Assembly (NCBI GenBank): GCA_943372195.1
Contig: CALRXS010000002.1
Coordinates: 124,001-188,000 of the forward strand
Source of the DNA: JAEYZM01 sp943372195
Lineage (GTDB): Bacteria; Bacteroidota; Bacteroidia; Sphingobacteriales; Sphingobacteriaceae
DNA length: 64,000 nt
Direction: 5' to 3'
Below the pieces are notes generated by a model. The model had not been told where the DNA came from. It saw only the letters and a program-made list of their open reading frames with translations, and made no database searches. Both the position numbers and the translations under genes were made by a program. Positions 51,696 to 60,684 of this stretch are shown here, piece by piece (the stretch's first letter is position 1; each line of letters begins with the position of its first letter).

Positions 51696-52679
51696 ATGGA
51701 TTTGTATATAGATATTGAGAACATACACTCATTTATTAACAATCATAAGCATGAGTTATATAACGACTGTCTTAAGACGATGCAAAAGCAGCTAAACGTA
51801 TTTTTTAATTTCAAAAAAGAAGAAATTGCAAATGACGAGATATTAATGGCTTGGTTCAAATATTTTACAACAGGTATAGGTATTAGAAATAGCCAGTCAT
51901 TTAACGACGAGAAATTTCCACCAAGACCTCTTAAATCGAATACTTTTATTGGGTTCGACATACGACAACTTTCTTCAATTTATTTGATGAACGACGAAAG
52001 AATTGAACTACTTAAAGAGAAAGGTGCTGTTTTAGTTGGCAGCCCTGGCGAAGAGTTTAATGTTTTCAATCAGGTATTTTTCTTTCAGAATGATTATAAA
52101 TTTGAGAAAAAATTCAAAATAGGCAGTCCTCATTTTACTAAATGGAACGACCTTGATTCATATTCCTCTTGTGTTTCAGACATTCTTTTTATTGATAGTT
52201 ATATATTATCAAAACCTGAAATGCTTGAATTTAATTTCCTTCCTTTTCTTAAGTCTCTTGTCTCCAAATCAAAGTGTAAAATCAATCTAGTTTTATTCGT
52301 AAATAACGATAATATAAATATCACATATTCAGATTTAAGTAAAATGGTTCGTGCGGCAATTGAATCCGTAACAGGCATAAAACCTAATTTCACTATGATT
52401 AAAGTTCGAGATCAGCATGGTGTTCCTTCTTATGCTGAGCATGATAGAACAGTTTTTACAAATTACATTAGAGTATATTCAGGTGATACATTTAATTATT
52501 TTAAATCAGACGGTTCATTAAATACAAAAGGAAGAGAAATACACTATTCAAGTCTTGGCGATAATGAAAATCATAATCTCTCTTTTGAGTTAGTCTCAGA
52601 TATTCAAAAGAAATTAGATGAACTACCAGCCGAAATAGTTGAGGGTGACAAAAAATCCAATTTTTTAAATTTTAAATAA
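51696..52679 (+). CDS. Unrecognised partner of the IF2-N-like ATPase
   Basis: A 327-residue protein with no family I can name. It starts one base after the ATPase stop (TAGaATG), so it is translationally coupled and probably works with the ATPase. Visible features: an acidic N-terminus MDLYIDIENIHSF; VLVGSPGEEFNVFNQVFFFQ (about 110-130); DILFIDSYILSKPEML, which may mark an acidic active-site strand; a Rossmann-like strand INLVLFVNNDN; and a conserved-looking C-terminal block SYAEHDRTVFTNYIRVYSGD (about 243-262) with His, Asp, Arg, Thr, Asn and Tyr in the HDRxxxTNY pattern. It is not obviously a TOPRIM, HNH or DUF4435 protein, which distinguishes the pair from Gabija, Septu and PARIS. Confidence 0.65.
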   Translation: MDLYIDIENIHSFINNHKHELYNDCLKTMQKQLNVFFNFKKEEIANDEILMAWFKYFTTGIGIRNSQSFNDEKFPPRPLKSNTFIGFDIRQLSSIYLMNDERIELLKEKGAVLVGSPGEEFNVFNQVFFFQNDYKFEKKFKIGSPHFTKWNDLDSYSSCVSDILFIDSYILSKPEMLEFNFLPFLKSLVSKSKCKINLVLFVNNDNINITYSDLSKMVRAAIESVTGIKPNFTMIKVRDQHGVPSYAEHDRTVFTNYIRVYSGDTFNYFKSDGSLNTKGREIHYSSLGDNENHNLSFELVSDIQKKLDELPAEIVEGDKKSNFLNFK

Positions 52680-52682
52680 CAA

Positions 52683-52716
52683 TGCACACTTACTGCACAG
52701 TTTTATATTTACTTTG
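52683..52716 (+). promoter_or_regulatory. TGCA-N7-TGCACA operator with promoter, copy 2
   Basis: TGCA (52683-52686), seven bases, TGCACA (52694-52699), then 17 bases ending in TTTG (52713-52716), 39 bases before the hsdM ATG. The TACTTTGC segment fits a slightly shortened -7 box. Same geometry as copy 1. Confidence 0.65.
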
Positions 52717-52754
52717 CAGTATCAAACTAACTAACTAACTAAAAAAATAAAAAA

Positions 52755-54536
52755 ATGACTACTAATAATAAAGTTGATGTAAGTTTCATTTTCCAAATTA
52801 CTGACAAGGTACTTTGGAATGTATTTAAGAAAAATGAGATAGGTGATGTGTTATTACCATTTGTAGTTATTCGTAGGTTAGATTGCATTCTCCACCCAGT
52901 TAATGCTAAAGTAAGAGCTGCATATGAAAACTTTAAAGAAAAAGTAAGTGAAGAAAAATTAGATCCTATTCTTCGAAAAGCTGCGGGTGGATTGCAATTT
53001 TACAATACTTCAAAACATACATTCGAGACTTTAAAGGAGAATCCAAAAACAGTTGAAATTGATTTCAATAATTACCTCAATGGGTTTAATAAAGAAGTAA
53101 GAGAAATAATCGACAACTTTCAATTTGATAAGGTGATTGCTAGACTGGTAAAGAATAAATTACTTTACCAAATGATTGATGCCATATCTCAGGTGGATTT
53201 GCATACAAGCAAAGTTGATAACCATAATATGGGCTACATATTTGAAGAACTTATTCGTATATCAAATGAGCAAAGCAATGAAACAGCGGGTGAGCACTTT
53301 ACACCTCGTGATGTTATTGAGTTGATGATAAAGATTGTTTTCAGCACCGAGAAAGAGATACTTTCACAGCCTGGCATTATTCGTACAATCTATGACCCTA
53401 CTTTAGGCACAGGTGGTATGATTAATCTGGCAAAAAATTATGTGTTGGATGAACTATTGGTTGATAGCAAAAACAAGCCTGAAATAAAAACATACGGTCA
53501 GGAGATTAATGAACAGTCTTATGCTATTGCAAAATCAGAAGCATTAATCACTTGTGAAAATGCAGATAACATCCGTCATGGTAACACATTTACTGAAGAC
53601 CGATTTCCCGATAAGCATTTCCACTACATGCTTGCGAACCCACCCTATGGTGTAACCTGGAGCAAGGATGCTCAATACATTCAAAACGAAAGTGCAAACC
53701 CAGCTGGTAGATTCTATGCAGGTTTACCGGGCACAAGCGATGGGCAGTTGTTGTTTTTGCAACACATGATAAGTAAGATGGAAAGAGAAGGAAGTAAAAT
53801 TGCAGATGTAACCAACGGTTCTCCCCTATTTACTGGCAATGCAGGTGGAGGTGAAAGCGATATAAGGAAGTGGATTATTAGTAATGATTGGCTCGATTGC
53901 ATTATTGCCTTACCAAAAGATTTGTTTTATAATACAGGTATCAATACTTATATATGGTTTCTGAATAATAAAAAACCCAAGCACCGTAAAGGCAAAGTAC
54001 AGTTAATTAATGCTAACGTAACGGAAGATAAAGCGAAAGGCATCGAAGGATTTTGTAGACCTGAAAAACGCAGTCTGGGTAATAAGCGAAACAAAATTGA
54101 ATCTTTTCATATATCAAAATTGGTAGAAATATATACAAATTTTCAAGAAGGACCTTATTGTAAAATATTAAACAATGATGATTTTGGCTATTACCAGATT
54201 ACGGTGGAACAACCAGAGTATGATGAAAAAGGCAAGCCTGTAAAAGATAAAAAAGGAAATATTAAAGCGGATACTAAGAAACGGGATAAAGAAAATATCC
54301 CTTTAAGTGAAGACATTGAAGAATATTTCCAAAACGAAGTATTACCCCATGTGCCTGATTCATGGATTGATTTTGACAAAACCAGAATTGGATATGAAAT
54401 CAATTTCACGAAGTACTTTTATGAATATAAAGAGCTAAGACCTTCAACAGAAATTAAATCTGAGATTGAAACTTTAGAATTTGGAACAAAAGATAAGAAA
54501 GGTATCACAGAGCTTCTAAAAGAACTTTTAGGGTAA
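52755..54536 (+). CDS. hsdM: Type I restriction-modification DNA methyltransferase, HsdM
   Basis: N6-adenine methyltransferase subunit of 593 residues. An N-terminal helical HsdM_N domain (about 5-150; NEIGDVLLPFVVIRRLDCIL) is followed by NETAGEHFTPRDVIELM (about 175-192), the SAM-binding YDPTLGTGGMINLA (about 212-225) and the catalytic motif IV LANPPYG (about 295). A lysine-rich insert (about 485-520; KPVKDKKGNIKADTKKRDKE) and a C-terminal helical tail complete it. It methylates host DNA and forms the M2S core with HsdS. The stop overlaps the hsdS start by one base (TAATG). Confidence 0.93.
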   Translation: MTTNNKVDVSFIFQITDKVLWNVFKKNEIGDVLLPFVVIRRLDCILHPVNAKVRAAYENFKEKVSEEKLDPILRKAAGGLQFYNTSKHTFETLKENPKTVEIDFNNYLNGFNKEVREIIDNFQFDKVIARLVKNKLLYQMIDAISQVDLHTSKVDNHNMGYIFEELIRISNEQSNETAGEHFTPRDVIELMIKIVFSTEKEILSQPGIIRTIYDPTLGTGGMINLAKNYVLDELLVDSKNKPEIKTYGQEINEQSYAIAKSEALITCENADNIRHGNTFTEDRFPDKHFHYMLANPPYGVTWSKDAQYIQNESANPAGRFYAGLPGTSDGQLLFLQHMISKMEREGSKIADVTNGSPLFTGNAGGGESDIRKWIISNDWLDCIIALPKDLFYNTGINTYIWFLNNKKPKHRKGKVQLINANVTEDKAKGIEGFCRPEKRSLGNKRNKIESFHISKLVEIYTNFQEGPYCKILNNDDFGYYQITVEQPEYDEKGKPVKDKKGNIKADTKKRDKENIPLSEDIEEYFQNEVLPHVPDSWIDFDKTRIGYEINFTKYFYEYKELRPSTEIKSEIETLEFGTKDKKGITELLKELLG

Positions 54537-55867
54537 TGAAAAAATACAAAAAATATAAAAAAACGAAGAATGTTTGGTACCCTGAATTGCCATCAGATTG
54601 GATTTTAACTAAGGTCAAATATGTGGCTCGTACTATTGCGGGAGGTACACCTTCTACTAATAAACCAGAGTTTTGGGATAATGGATGTATTCCATGGTTG
54701 CCATCTGGTAAATTGCAAAATTGTGATATTACTACAGCAGAAAAATTTATCACAGAAGAAGGGCTAACAAATAGTTCTACAAAATGGATTAAACCTAATA
54801 CAACACTTATCGCATTGACAGGGGCCACTTGTGCAAACATTGGCTATTTAAAATTTAAAGCATGTGCAAATCAATCAGTAATTGCTATTGATGAATTTTC
54901 TAATAAATCCAACAGCAGGTTTCTGTTTTACATTTTTTTGAGTATGCGCAGGCAAATTTTAACTCATCAATCAGGCGGGGCACAAGCTGGTATAAATGAT
55001 AGTAATGTGAAAAATCTTTTTATGGCATTACCCTCATTAGAAGAACAAACCAAAATTGCCCAATACCTCGATCACCAAACGGCAATTATTGACCAGTTGA
55101 TTCAACAAAAGGAAAAACTAATTGAATTACTGAAGGAGAAAAGACAAGCGGTTATCAATGAAACAGTAACCAAAGGGCTTGATCCGAATGCTAAAATAAA
55201 GCATACTGGGCTTGAGTGGTTGGGGGAAGTGCCTAAACAGTGGAACCTTATTCAAATAAGACATTTAAATACAAAAGTAGGCAGTGGAGTTACACCAAAA
55301 GGCGGTGCTGAAGTTTATACCGAAGAGGGCGCGATATTTATTAGAAGTCAAAATGTACACTTTGATGGATTGCGTTTAGATGATGTGGTAAGAATTGATT
55401 TCGATACACATGAAAAAATGAGTGGGTCTAAGGTTTACTTTAAAGACGTTCTCTTAAATATTACAGGTGCTTCTATTGGAAGATGTTGTGTGGTTAATAT
55501 AAGTGAAGAAATGAATGTAAATCAGCACGTTTGCATTATAAGGCCCACTCAGAAAATTTTGCCTGAATATTTAAATCTCGTACTGCAATCCAATGTTGGG
55601 CAAGCTCAAATTAAGCTTGGGACTACTGGAGGTAATCGAGAAGGGCTTACATTCGAGGCAATTAAGGAATTTGTAATTCCATTGCCTGATTTAAAAGAGC
55701 AAGGGGAAATTTTAAATACAGTACAGTCTTCGCTAAAAAGATATTACGAACTTGAAAACTTAAATACTATGCAAATTGACAAGATGAAGGAATATCGTCA
55801 ATCAATTATTTCTGAAGCTGTGACTGGGAAAATTGATGTGAGAGATTGGCAACCAAAAGAAAAATAA
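54536..55867 (+). CDS. hsdS: Type I restriction-modification specificity subunit, HsdS
   Basis: A 443-residue specificity subunit with two target recognition domains separated and followed by conserved helices. TRD1 (about 15-175) starts at WYPELPSDWILTKVKYVA; the first spacer helix is LEEQTKIAQYLDHQTAIIDQ (about 180-200). TRD2 starts at GLEWLGEVPKQWNLIQI (about 225), and the second conserved region is LKEQGEILNTVQSSLKRYYE, followed by YRQSIISEAVTGKIDVRDW. The two half-site sequences cannot be predicted by eye. The 1-base overlap with hsdM couples their translation. Confidence 0.92.
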   Translation: MKKYKKYKKTKNVWYPELPSDWILTKVKYVARTIAGGTPSTNKPEFWDNGCIPWLPSGKLQNCDITTAEKFITEEGLTNSSTKWIKPNTTLIALTGATCANIGYLKFKACANQSVIAIDEFSNKSNSRFLFYIFLSMRRQILTHQSGGAQAGINDSNVKNLFMALPSLEEQTKIAQYLDHQTAIIDQLIQQKEKLIELLKEKRQAVINETVTKGLDPNAKIKHTGLEWLGEVPKQWNLIQIRHLNTKVGSGVTPKGGAEVYTEEGAIFIRSQNVHFDGLRLDDVVRIDFDTHEKMSGSKVYFKDVLLNITGASIGRCCVVNISEEMNVNQHVCIIRPTQKILPEYLNLVLQSNVGQAQIKLGTTGGNREGLTFEAIKEFVIPLPDLKEQGEILNTVQSSLKRYYELENLNTMQIDKMKEYRQSIISEAVTGKIDVRDWQPKEK

Positions 55868-55872
55868 TTAAA

Positions 55873-57543
55873 ATGAAGAAAGAAAAGTTAATTGGTATTT
55901 TAGCACAGCTTCAGAAAGCCAATTTAGAAAACGAGGTTGTTGAGTTCAAAGAAGCAAAAAATGGGTACGACTTTAATAAGTTAGGTACTTATTTTAGTGC
56001 ATTGTGCAATGAAGCTAATTTGAAAAGTAAAGAATATGCGTGGTTAATTTTTGGTGTAGAAGATAAAGGCAAAAAAATTGTTGGTAGTCAATTTCGAAAT
56101 AAAAGTCGAGAATACTTAGATAGCTTAAAAAAAGAAATAGCAGACAAAACTACAAATCGTATAACATTCACAGAAATATACGAATTAATTATACCAGAAG
56201 GTAGAGTTGTAATGTTTCAAGTACCTGCCGCACCAGCTGGTATCCCTGTAAGTTGGGACGGGCACTATTATGGTCGTGATGGGGAAAGTTTAGGACCTTT
56301 AAACTTAGAAGAAATTGAGCGGATTAGAAAACAAGTAGCATTTTTAGACTGGAGTTCAGCTACTGTCGATGACGCAACAATAGATGATTTAGATTCGGAG
56401 GCTATAAAATTAGCAAGAATAAATTATGCTAAAAAAAATCCTCGTTTATCAAATAATATCTTAGAATGGACAGATGAAATATTCCTTAAAAAAACAAAAC
56501 TGACCATTGGAGGTAAACTTACACGAACTGCCATTTTACTTTTGGGCTTACCTGAGTCTGATCATTTTATTCAACCTGCCCAAGCTCGTATTACTTGGCA
56601 ACTTCGAGACGCAGAAGGCAATAGTCGTGACTATGAACATTTCGGATGCCCATTTATTCTGGCAATCGACCAAGTATATGCAAAAATTCGAAATCTAAAA
56701 TATCGCTATGTAACCATAGATACTTTGTTCCCAGAAGAGGTGAGTCAGTTTGACCAGACTGCAATTCGAGAGGCATTAAACAATTGTATAGCACATCAAG
56801 ATTATACTAAAGCTGAAAGAATAAATGTAGTTGAATATGAAGATGGGAAATTAATTTTTAGTAATGCTGGTGAATTTTTACCTGGATCTGTAGAAACAGT
56901 TTTAGAGAGTGATGAACCTCCACGTTTTTACAGAAATAATAATTTAGCTCAAGCTATGGTTGCATTCAATATGATTGACACTGTTGGAAGTGGGATTAAA
57001 AACATTTTTTTGCAACAAAAAAATCGATTTTTCCCACTACCAGATTATGATCTTTCTAATAACATGGTAAAAGCGACCTTAATTGGGAAAGTATTAGATA
57101 TTGAGTATGCTAAAGTGCTTGCCCGTAATCCTAATCTGACATTATTAGAAATAATTTTGTTGGATAGCGTTCAAAAAAAGAAACAAATATCAGATAAAGA
57201 GGCACAATTTTTAAAAGGAAAAGGCCTTATTGAGGGTAAAAAACCTAATTATATCATTTCAGCAAAAATTGCCAAAACTACTAAACAAGTAGCTGCATAC
57301 TTAAACCAAAAAGGTGAAAATACAGCTTATTGCCTAGAAAAAACTTTAGAATTGATAAAAATGAATAAAACAGGTACTCATAAAAAAGAAATTAGGGAAC
57401 TTTTAAAAAATAAGTTGCCAGAAGGCTTAAATGATAAACAGAAGGATAATAAAATTTCCTATTTTTTGACAAAACTAAAAAAAGACGGTCTTATAGAGAA
57501 TACGGGGACAGATTCAGACCCAAGTTGGGTTTCAAAATACTAG
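55873..57543 (+). CDS. AlbA_2/Schlafen-domain protein with RecG-type C-terminal domain
   Basis: A protein of about 556 residues. The ATG at 55873 is preferred over the frame's earlier ATG at 55846, which would overlap hsdS. Residues about 15-130 form the AlbA_2 (Slfn) divergent AAA-4 domain: EVVEFKEAKNG and EYAWLIFGVEDKGKKIVGSQF. A central segment (about 250-400) resembles the RecG-like HATPase_c_4 domain (REALNNCIAHQDYTKAERI, DGKLIFSNAGEF, TVGSGIKNIF). The C-terminus has one or two winged helices (KKEIRELLKNKLPEGLNDKQ). It is inserted between hsdS and hsdR, where such Schlafen-like proteins are often found; a role as regulator or RNA-cutting back-up is inferred. A GAATTC-bearing repeat follows the stop. 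Confidence 0.82.
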   Translation: MKKEKLIGILAQLQKANLENEVVEFKEAKNGYDFNKLGTYFSALCNEANLKSKEYAWLIFGVEDKGKKIVGSQFRNKSREYLDSLKKEIADKTTNRITFTEIYELIIPEGRVVMFQVPAAPAGIPVSWDGHYYGRDGESLGPLNLEEIERIRKQVAFLDWSSATVDDATIDDLDSEAIKLARINYAKKNPRLSNNILEWTDEIFLKKTKLTIGGKLTRTAILLLGLPESDHFIQPAQARITWQLRDAEGNSRDYEHFGCPFILAIDQVYAKIRNLKYRYVTIDTLFPEEVSQFDQTAIREALNNCIAHQDYTKAERINVVEYEDGKLIFSNAGEFLPGSVETVLESDEPPRFYRNNNLAQAMVAFNMIDTVGSGIKNIFLQQKNRFFPLPDYDLSNNMVKATLIGKVLDIEYAKVLARNPNLTLLEIILLDSVQKKKQISDKEAQFLKGKGLIEGKKPNYIISAKIAKTTKQVAAYLNQKGENTAYCLEKTLELIKMNKTGTHKKEIRELLKNKLPEGLNDKQKDNKISYFLTKLKKDGLIENTGTDSDPSWVSKY

Positions 57544-57560
57544 TTCTTTTAAAAACCCGA

Positions 57561-57659
57561 AGAGAATTCAAAGAGAATTCAAAGAGAATTCAAAGAGAAT
57601 TTTCGGCTAACTAAAAGAAAATCAGAGTAAAAATAAAGATGAATTCAAAGAGAATTCAA
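57561..57659. repeat. 11-bp direct repeats containing GAATTC
   Basis: AGAGAATTCAA repeats in perfect register at 57561, 57572 and 57583, with a diverged fourth unit at 57594. A second block follows at 57638 (GATGAATTCAA) and 57649. Five GAATTC sites occur within 100 bases. CCGAA before the first block and TTCGG after it can close a stem. Function is unknown; an operator array or slippage product is possible. Confidence 0.8.
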
Positions 57660-57676
57660 AGAACAAATTGAAAATA

Positions 57677-60673
57677 ATGGCAGAAGGAACAAAAGAAATG
57701 CATTTTGAAGAGCACATTGTAAAATATCTTACAAAAATTGCTCAGCCTGAATTTCCTGAATATACAGAGAAAGACAATTCTTGTTATGACAAGGATTTAT
57801 GTTTAATACCTGAAGATTTAATTGGTTTTATAAAAGAGACACAACCCAAAAAATATGATGCTTTATTTGCTCAATACGGTGTAAATACTGATAAAAAAAT
57901 CATTGATTTGGTTGCTGACAACATCAATAAAAGTAAATTAAAAACACTCCAAGTATTAAGAGAAAAAGTAAGAGACAGAGGTCAATATTTAGATCTAGTT
58001 TACTTTAAACCTTCTCACAATAAAACACCTGAACATAAAGAAGGTTATTTGAAAAATAAGTTTACAGTTATACGTCAATTAAAATATTCAAAGAAAAATG
58101 AAAATTCAATTGATTTAGTACTTTTTGTAAATGGGCTACCAATAGTGACAATGGAGCTGAAGAATGCCTTAACAGGACAACATCTTCAACATGCCATAAA
58201 ACAATATATTGAAGACAGAGACCCTAAAGAACCTCTATTAGAGTTTAAAAGGTGTCTAGTACACTTTGCAGTTAGCACAGAACAAGTAAGCATGTGTACA
58301 GAGTTAAAAGGTAGAAGTACATTCTTTTTACCATTTAATAAAGAATTAGTAAATCATGATGAGAATGATTATGCTACCTCCTATTTATGGAAAGATGTAT
58401 TAAGAAAAGATTCGTTACTTGATCTTATACAGAATTACATTAATCTGCAAATAAATAAAGAAAAGTTTTTCGATAATAAAACAGGAGCACTTAAAGAAAA
58501 AGAAAAGCCAGTATTAATATTTCCACGCTATCACCAACGTAGAGCAGTTCAAAACTTATTAGAATCTGTACGTGTAGACGGAGTGGGAAATAAATACCTG
58601 ATTCAACATTCAGCTGGTTCTGGAAAGTCAAATACTATTTCTTGGTTAGCTCATCGCCTATCTGATTTTTATAGACACCCAGATGATGAAAATGCATTGT
58701 ACAATAGTGTAATTGTAGTAACAGACAGACGTGTATTAGATAAACAAATACAAGATAATATCAGACAATTTGAACAAATGCCCGGTACTGTTGAATACAT
58801 TGATAAAAATAAGACTGGTCAGGATTTAAAAAATGCAATTGAAAATGGAAAAAGAATAATCGTCACTACGCTTCAAAAATTTCCAGTAATCTCAGATGTT
58901 ATCGCTCAAAATAGGGATAAAACTTATGCTGTAATTATTGACGAGGCGCATAGTTCTCAAGCTGGGGAGTCAGCAAGACATCTAAGAAAGGCACTTTCAC
59001 TTGAAGAGGCAGAAACCGCTGATGGTGAAGAAAAAGATCTTGATGAATTAATTGCAGATGAAATTAAAAAGAAAGGCGAACAAACCAATATTTCCTTCTT
59101 TGCCTTCACTGCAACACCTAAGTCTAAAACAATTGAACTCTTTGGAACTAATCGAAATGGTCAAAAAGTAGCATTTGACTTATATACTATGGAACAAGCA
59201 ATTAAAGAGGGTTTCATAAAAGATGTTTTGAAAAATTATATGAGTTGGAAACGATATTATAAGCTCATAAAAAGAACTGATATTAATGATAAAGAATATG
59301 AAAAAAAGAAAACCGTAAGATTGCTGTCTTCTTATGTTGACTTACAAGATCATGCCATTGAAAAAAAGGCAAGAATAATGATTGAACATTTTGTTTCACA
59401 GACTCAGAAAGAAATTCAAGGACAAGCAAAAGCTATGTTGGTCACACGTTCTAGACTTCATGCTGTACGTTTCAAAAGAAAATTTGACGATATAATGAGG
59501 GAGATGAAATTACCATATGGTGCATTAGTAGCATTTAGTGGAACGGTAACCGATGCTGAAACTGGACAGGATTACACAAAAGAAAACATGAATAACCTAG
59601 GAGGTAAAATTGAAATCCCAGATGCATTAAAGATGCCTCAATACAGGATATTGATAGTTGCCAATATGTATCAGACTGGTTTTGATGAGCCATTGCTGCA
59701 TACAATGTTTGTTGATAAAAAATTAGGTGGAAGCAGTACTGTTCAAACTTTAAGTAGATTAAACAGAACTACATATGGGAAAGATACAACAATGGTATTA
59801 GATTTTGTAAATGATCCAGAAAAAGTACAAGAAGATTTCCAAATGTATTATGGGAGTAACTACATGGAACTGGATGATCAGACAGATCCTAATAGCCTTT
59901 ATGATGTGCAGCAAAAAATTGAGGCATTTCATATTATTTACCAAAACGACATTGAAGCCTACGCTAAACTATTCTTTATAAAAGGTGATCATAAAGAAAA
60001 ATTACAGCCAATATTGAATGAAGTTGTAAAAAGATATTCGGCTGAATTGGATGAAGACCAGAAAGTTTCATTTAAGGCCAATATAAAGAACTTCGTTCGC
60101 TTATATCGCTTTTTGTCACAGATAATAACATTTACAGATGTCCAATTAGAAAAATATTATGTTTTCTTATCAGACTTGTTTAAAAAGCTACCCTATAGCC
60201 CAAATGGTCTGCCTACAGAGGTACTAGAAGAAATAGATTTAGAAAGTTACAAATTGCAACATCAATTTACTACAGACCTTGCACTGCAAAGTCAAAATAC
60301 TGGAATGCAAGGAATGACACCCGGTGGAGAAGGTAAAAAAGATGATGATGAATTTGAATGGCTTACTAAAATCATTAAAGTTCTTAACGAGACATTCGGA
60401 TTAGAATTAAAGGAAGAAGATAAAGTGGAGTTTGAGCGAATGCGTAATAATATTTATGCAAATGCTGAGCTTATGAGCTTTTTCAATACAAATAATAGTA
60501 AAGATAACATTCAAGATAAATTCAATGAAGAAATTGATAATGAGTTGTTGAATTTTATTAACACAAAATTGGAACTATATAATAAGCTTTCAGAAGATAA
60601 AGTGAATTTGATGTTTAAGAGACTTTGGTTTAATGATATTTATGACCAAAGAGTAAGAGGGCTAATGAAATAA
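57677..60673 (+). CDS. hsdR: Type I restriction endonuclease subunit, HsdR
   Basis: A protein of 998 residues, counting from the ATG at 57677; a TTG three codons earlier is unlikely. The N-terminal PD-(D/E)XK nuclease domain has NSIDLVLFVNGLPIVTMELKN (about 142-162; Asp, Glu, Lys catalytic triad). The SF2 motor domains carry the P-loop QHSAGSGKSNTISWLAHRL (about 308-326), the DEAH box VIIDEAHSSQAG (about 418), FFAFTATPKSKTIELFG (motif III region) and MYQTGFDEPLLHTMFVDKKLGG with VQTLSRLNRTTYGK (motifs V-VI). A C-terminal helical region contacts the methyltransferase. It translocates and cuts unmethylated DNA together with HsdM2S. Confidence 0.94.
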   Translation: MAEGTKEMHFEEHIVKYLTKIAQPEFPEYTEKDNSCYDKDLCLIPEDLIGFIKETQPKKYDALFAQYGVNTDKKIIDLVADNINKSKLKTLQVLREKVRDRGQYLDLVYFKPSHNKTPEHKEGYLKNKFTVIRQLKYSKKNENSIDLVLFVNGLPIVTMELKNALTGQHLQHAIKQYIEDRDPKEPLLEFKRCLVHFAVSTEQVSMCTELKGRSTFFLPFNKELVNHDENDYATSYLWKDVLRKDSLLDLIQNYINLQINKEKFFDNKTGALKEKEKPVLIFPRYHQRRAVQNLLESVRVDGVGNKYLIQHSAGSGKSNTISWLAHRLSDFYRHPDDENALYNSVIVVTDRRVLDKQIQDNIRQFEQMPGTVEYIDKNKTGQDLKNAIENGKRIIVTTLQKFPVISDVIAQNRDKTYAVIIDEAHSSQAGESARHLRKALSLEEAETADGEEKDLDELIADEIKKKGEQTNISFFAFTATPKSKTIELFGTNRNGQKVAFDLYTMEQAIKEGFIKDVLKNYMSWKRYYKLIKRTDINDKEYEKKKTVRLLSSYVDLQDHAIEKKARIMIEHFVSQTQKEIQGQAKAMLVTRSRLHAVRFKRKFDDIMREMKLPYGALVAFSGTVTDAETGQDYTKENMNNLGGKIEIPDALKMPQYRILIVANMYQTGFDEPLLHTMFVDKKLGGSSTVQTLSRLNRTTYGKDTTMVLDFVNDPEKVQEDFQMYYGSNYMELDDQTDPNSLYDVQQKIEAFHIIYQNDIEAYAKLFFIKGDHKEKLQPILNEVVKRYSAELDEDQKVSFKANIKNFVRLYRFLSQIITFTDVQLEKYYVFLSDLFKKLPYSPNGLPTEVLEEIDLESYKLQHQFTTDLALQSQNTGMQGMTPGGEGKKDDDEFEWLTKIIKVLNETFGLELKEEDKVEFERMRNNIYANAELMSFFNTNNSKDNIQDKFNEEIDNELLNFINTKLELYNKLSEDKVNLMFKRLWFNDIYDQRVRGLMK

Positions 60674-60684
60674 TTTTTACAGAA

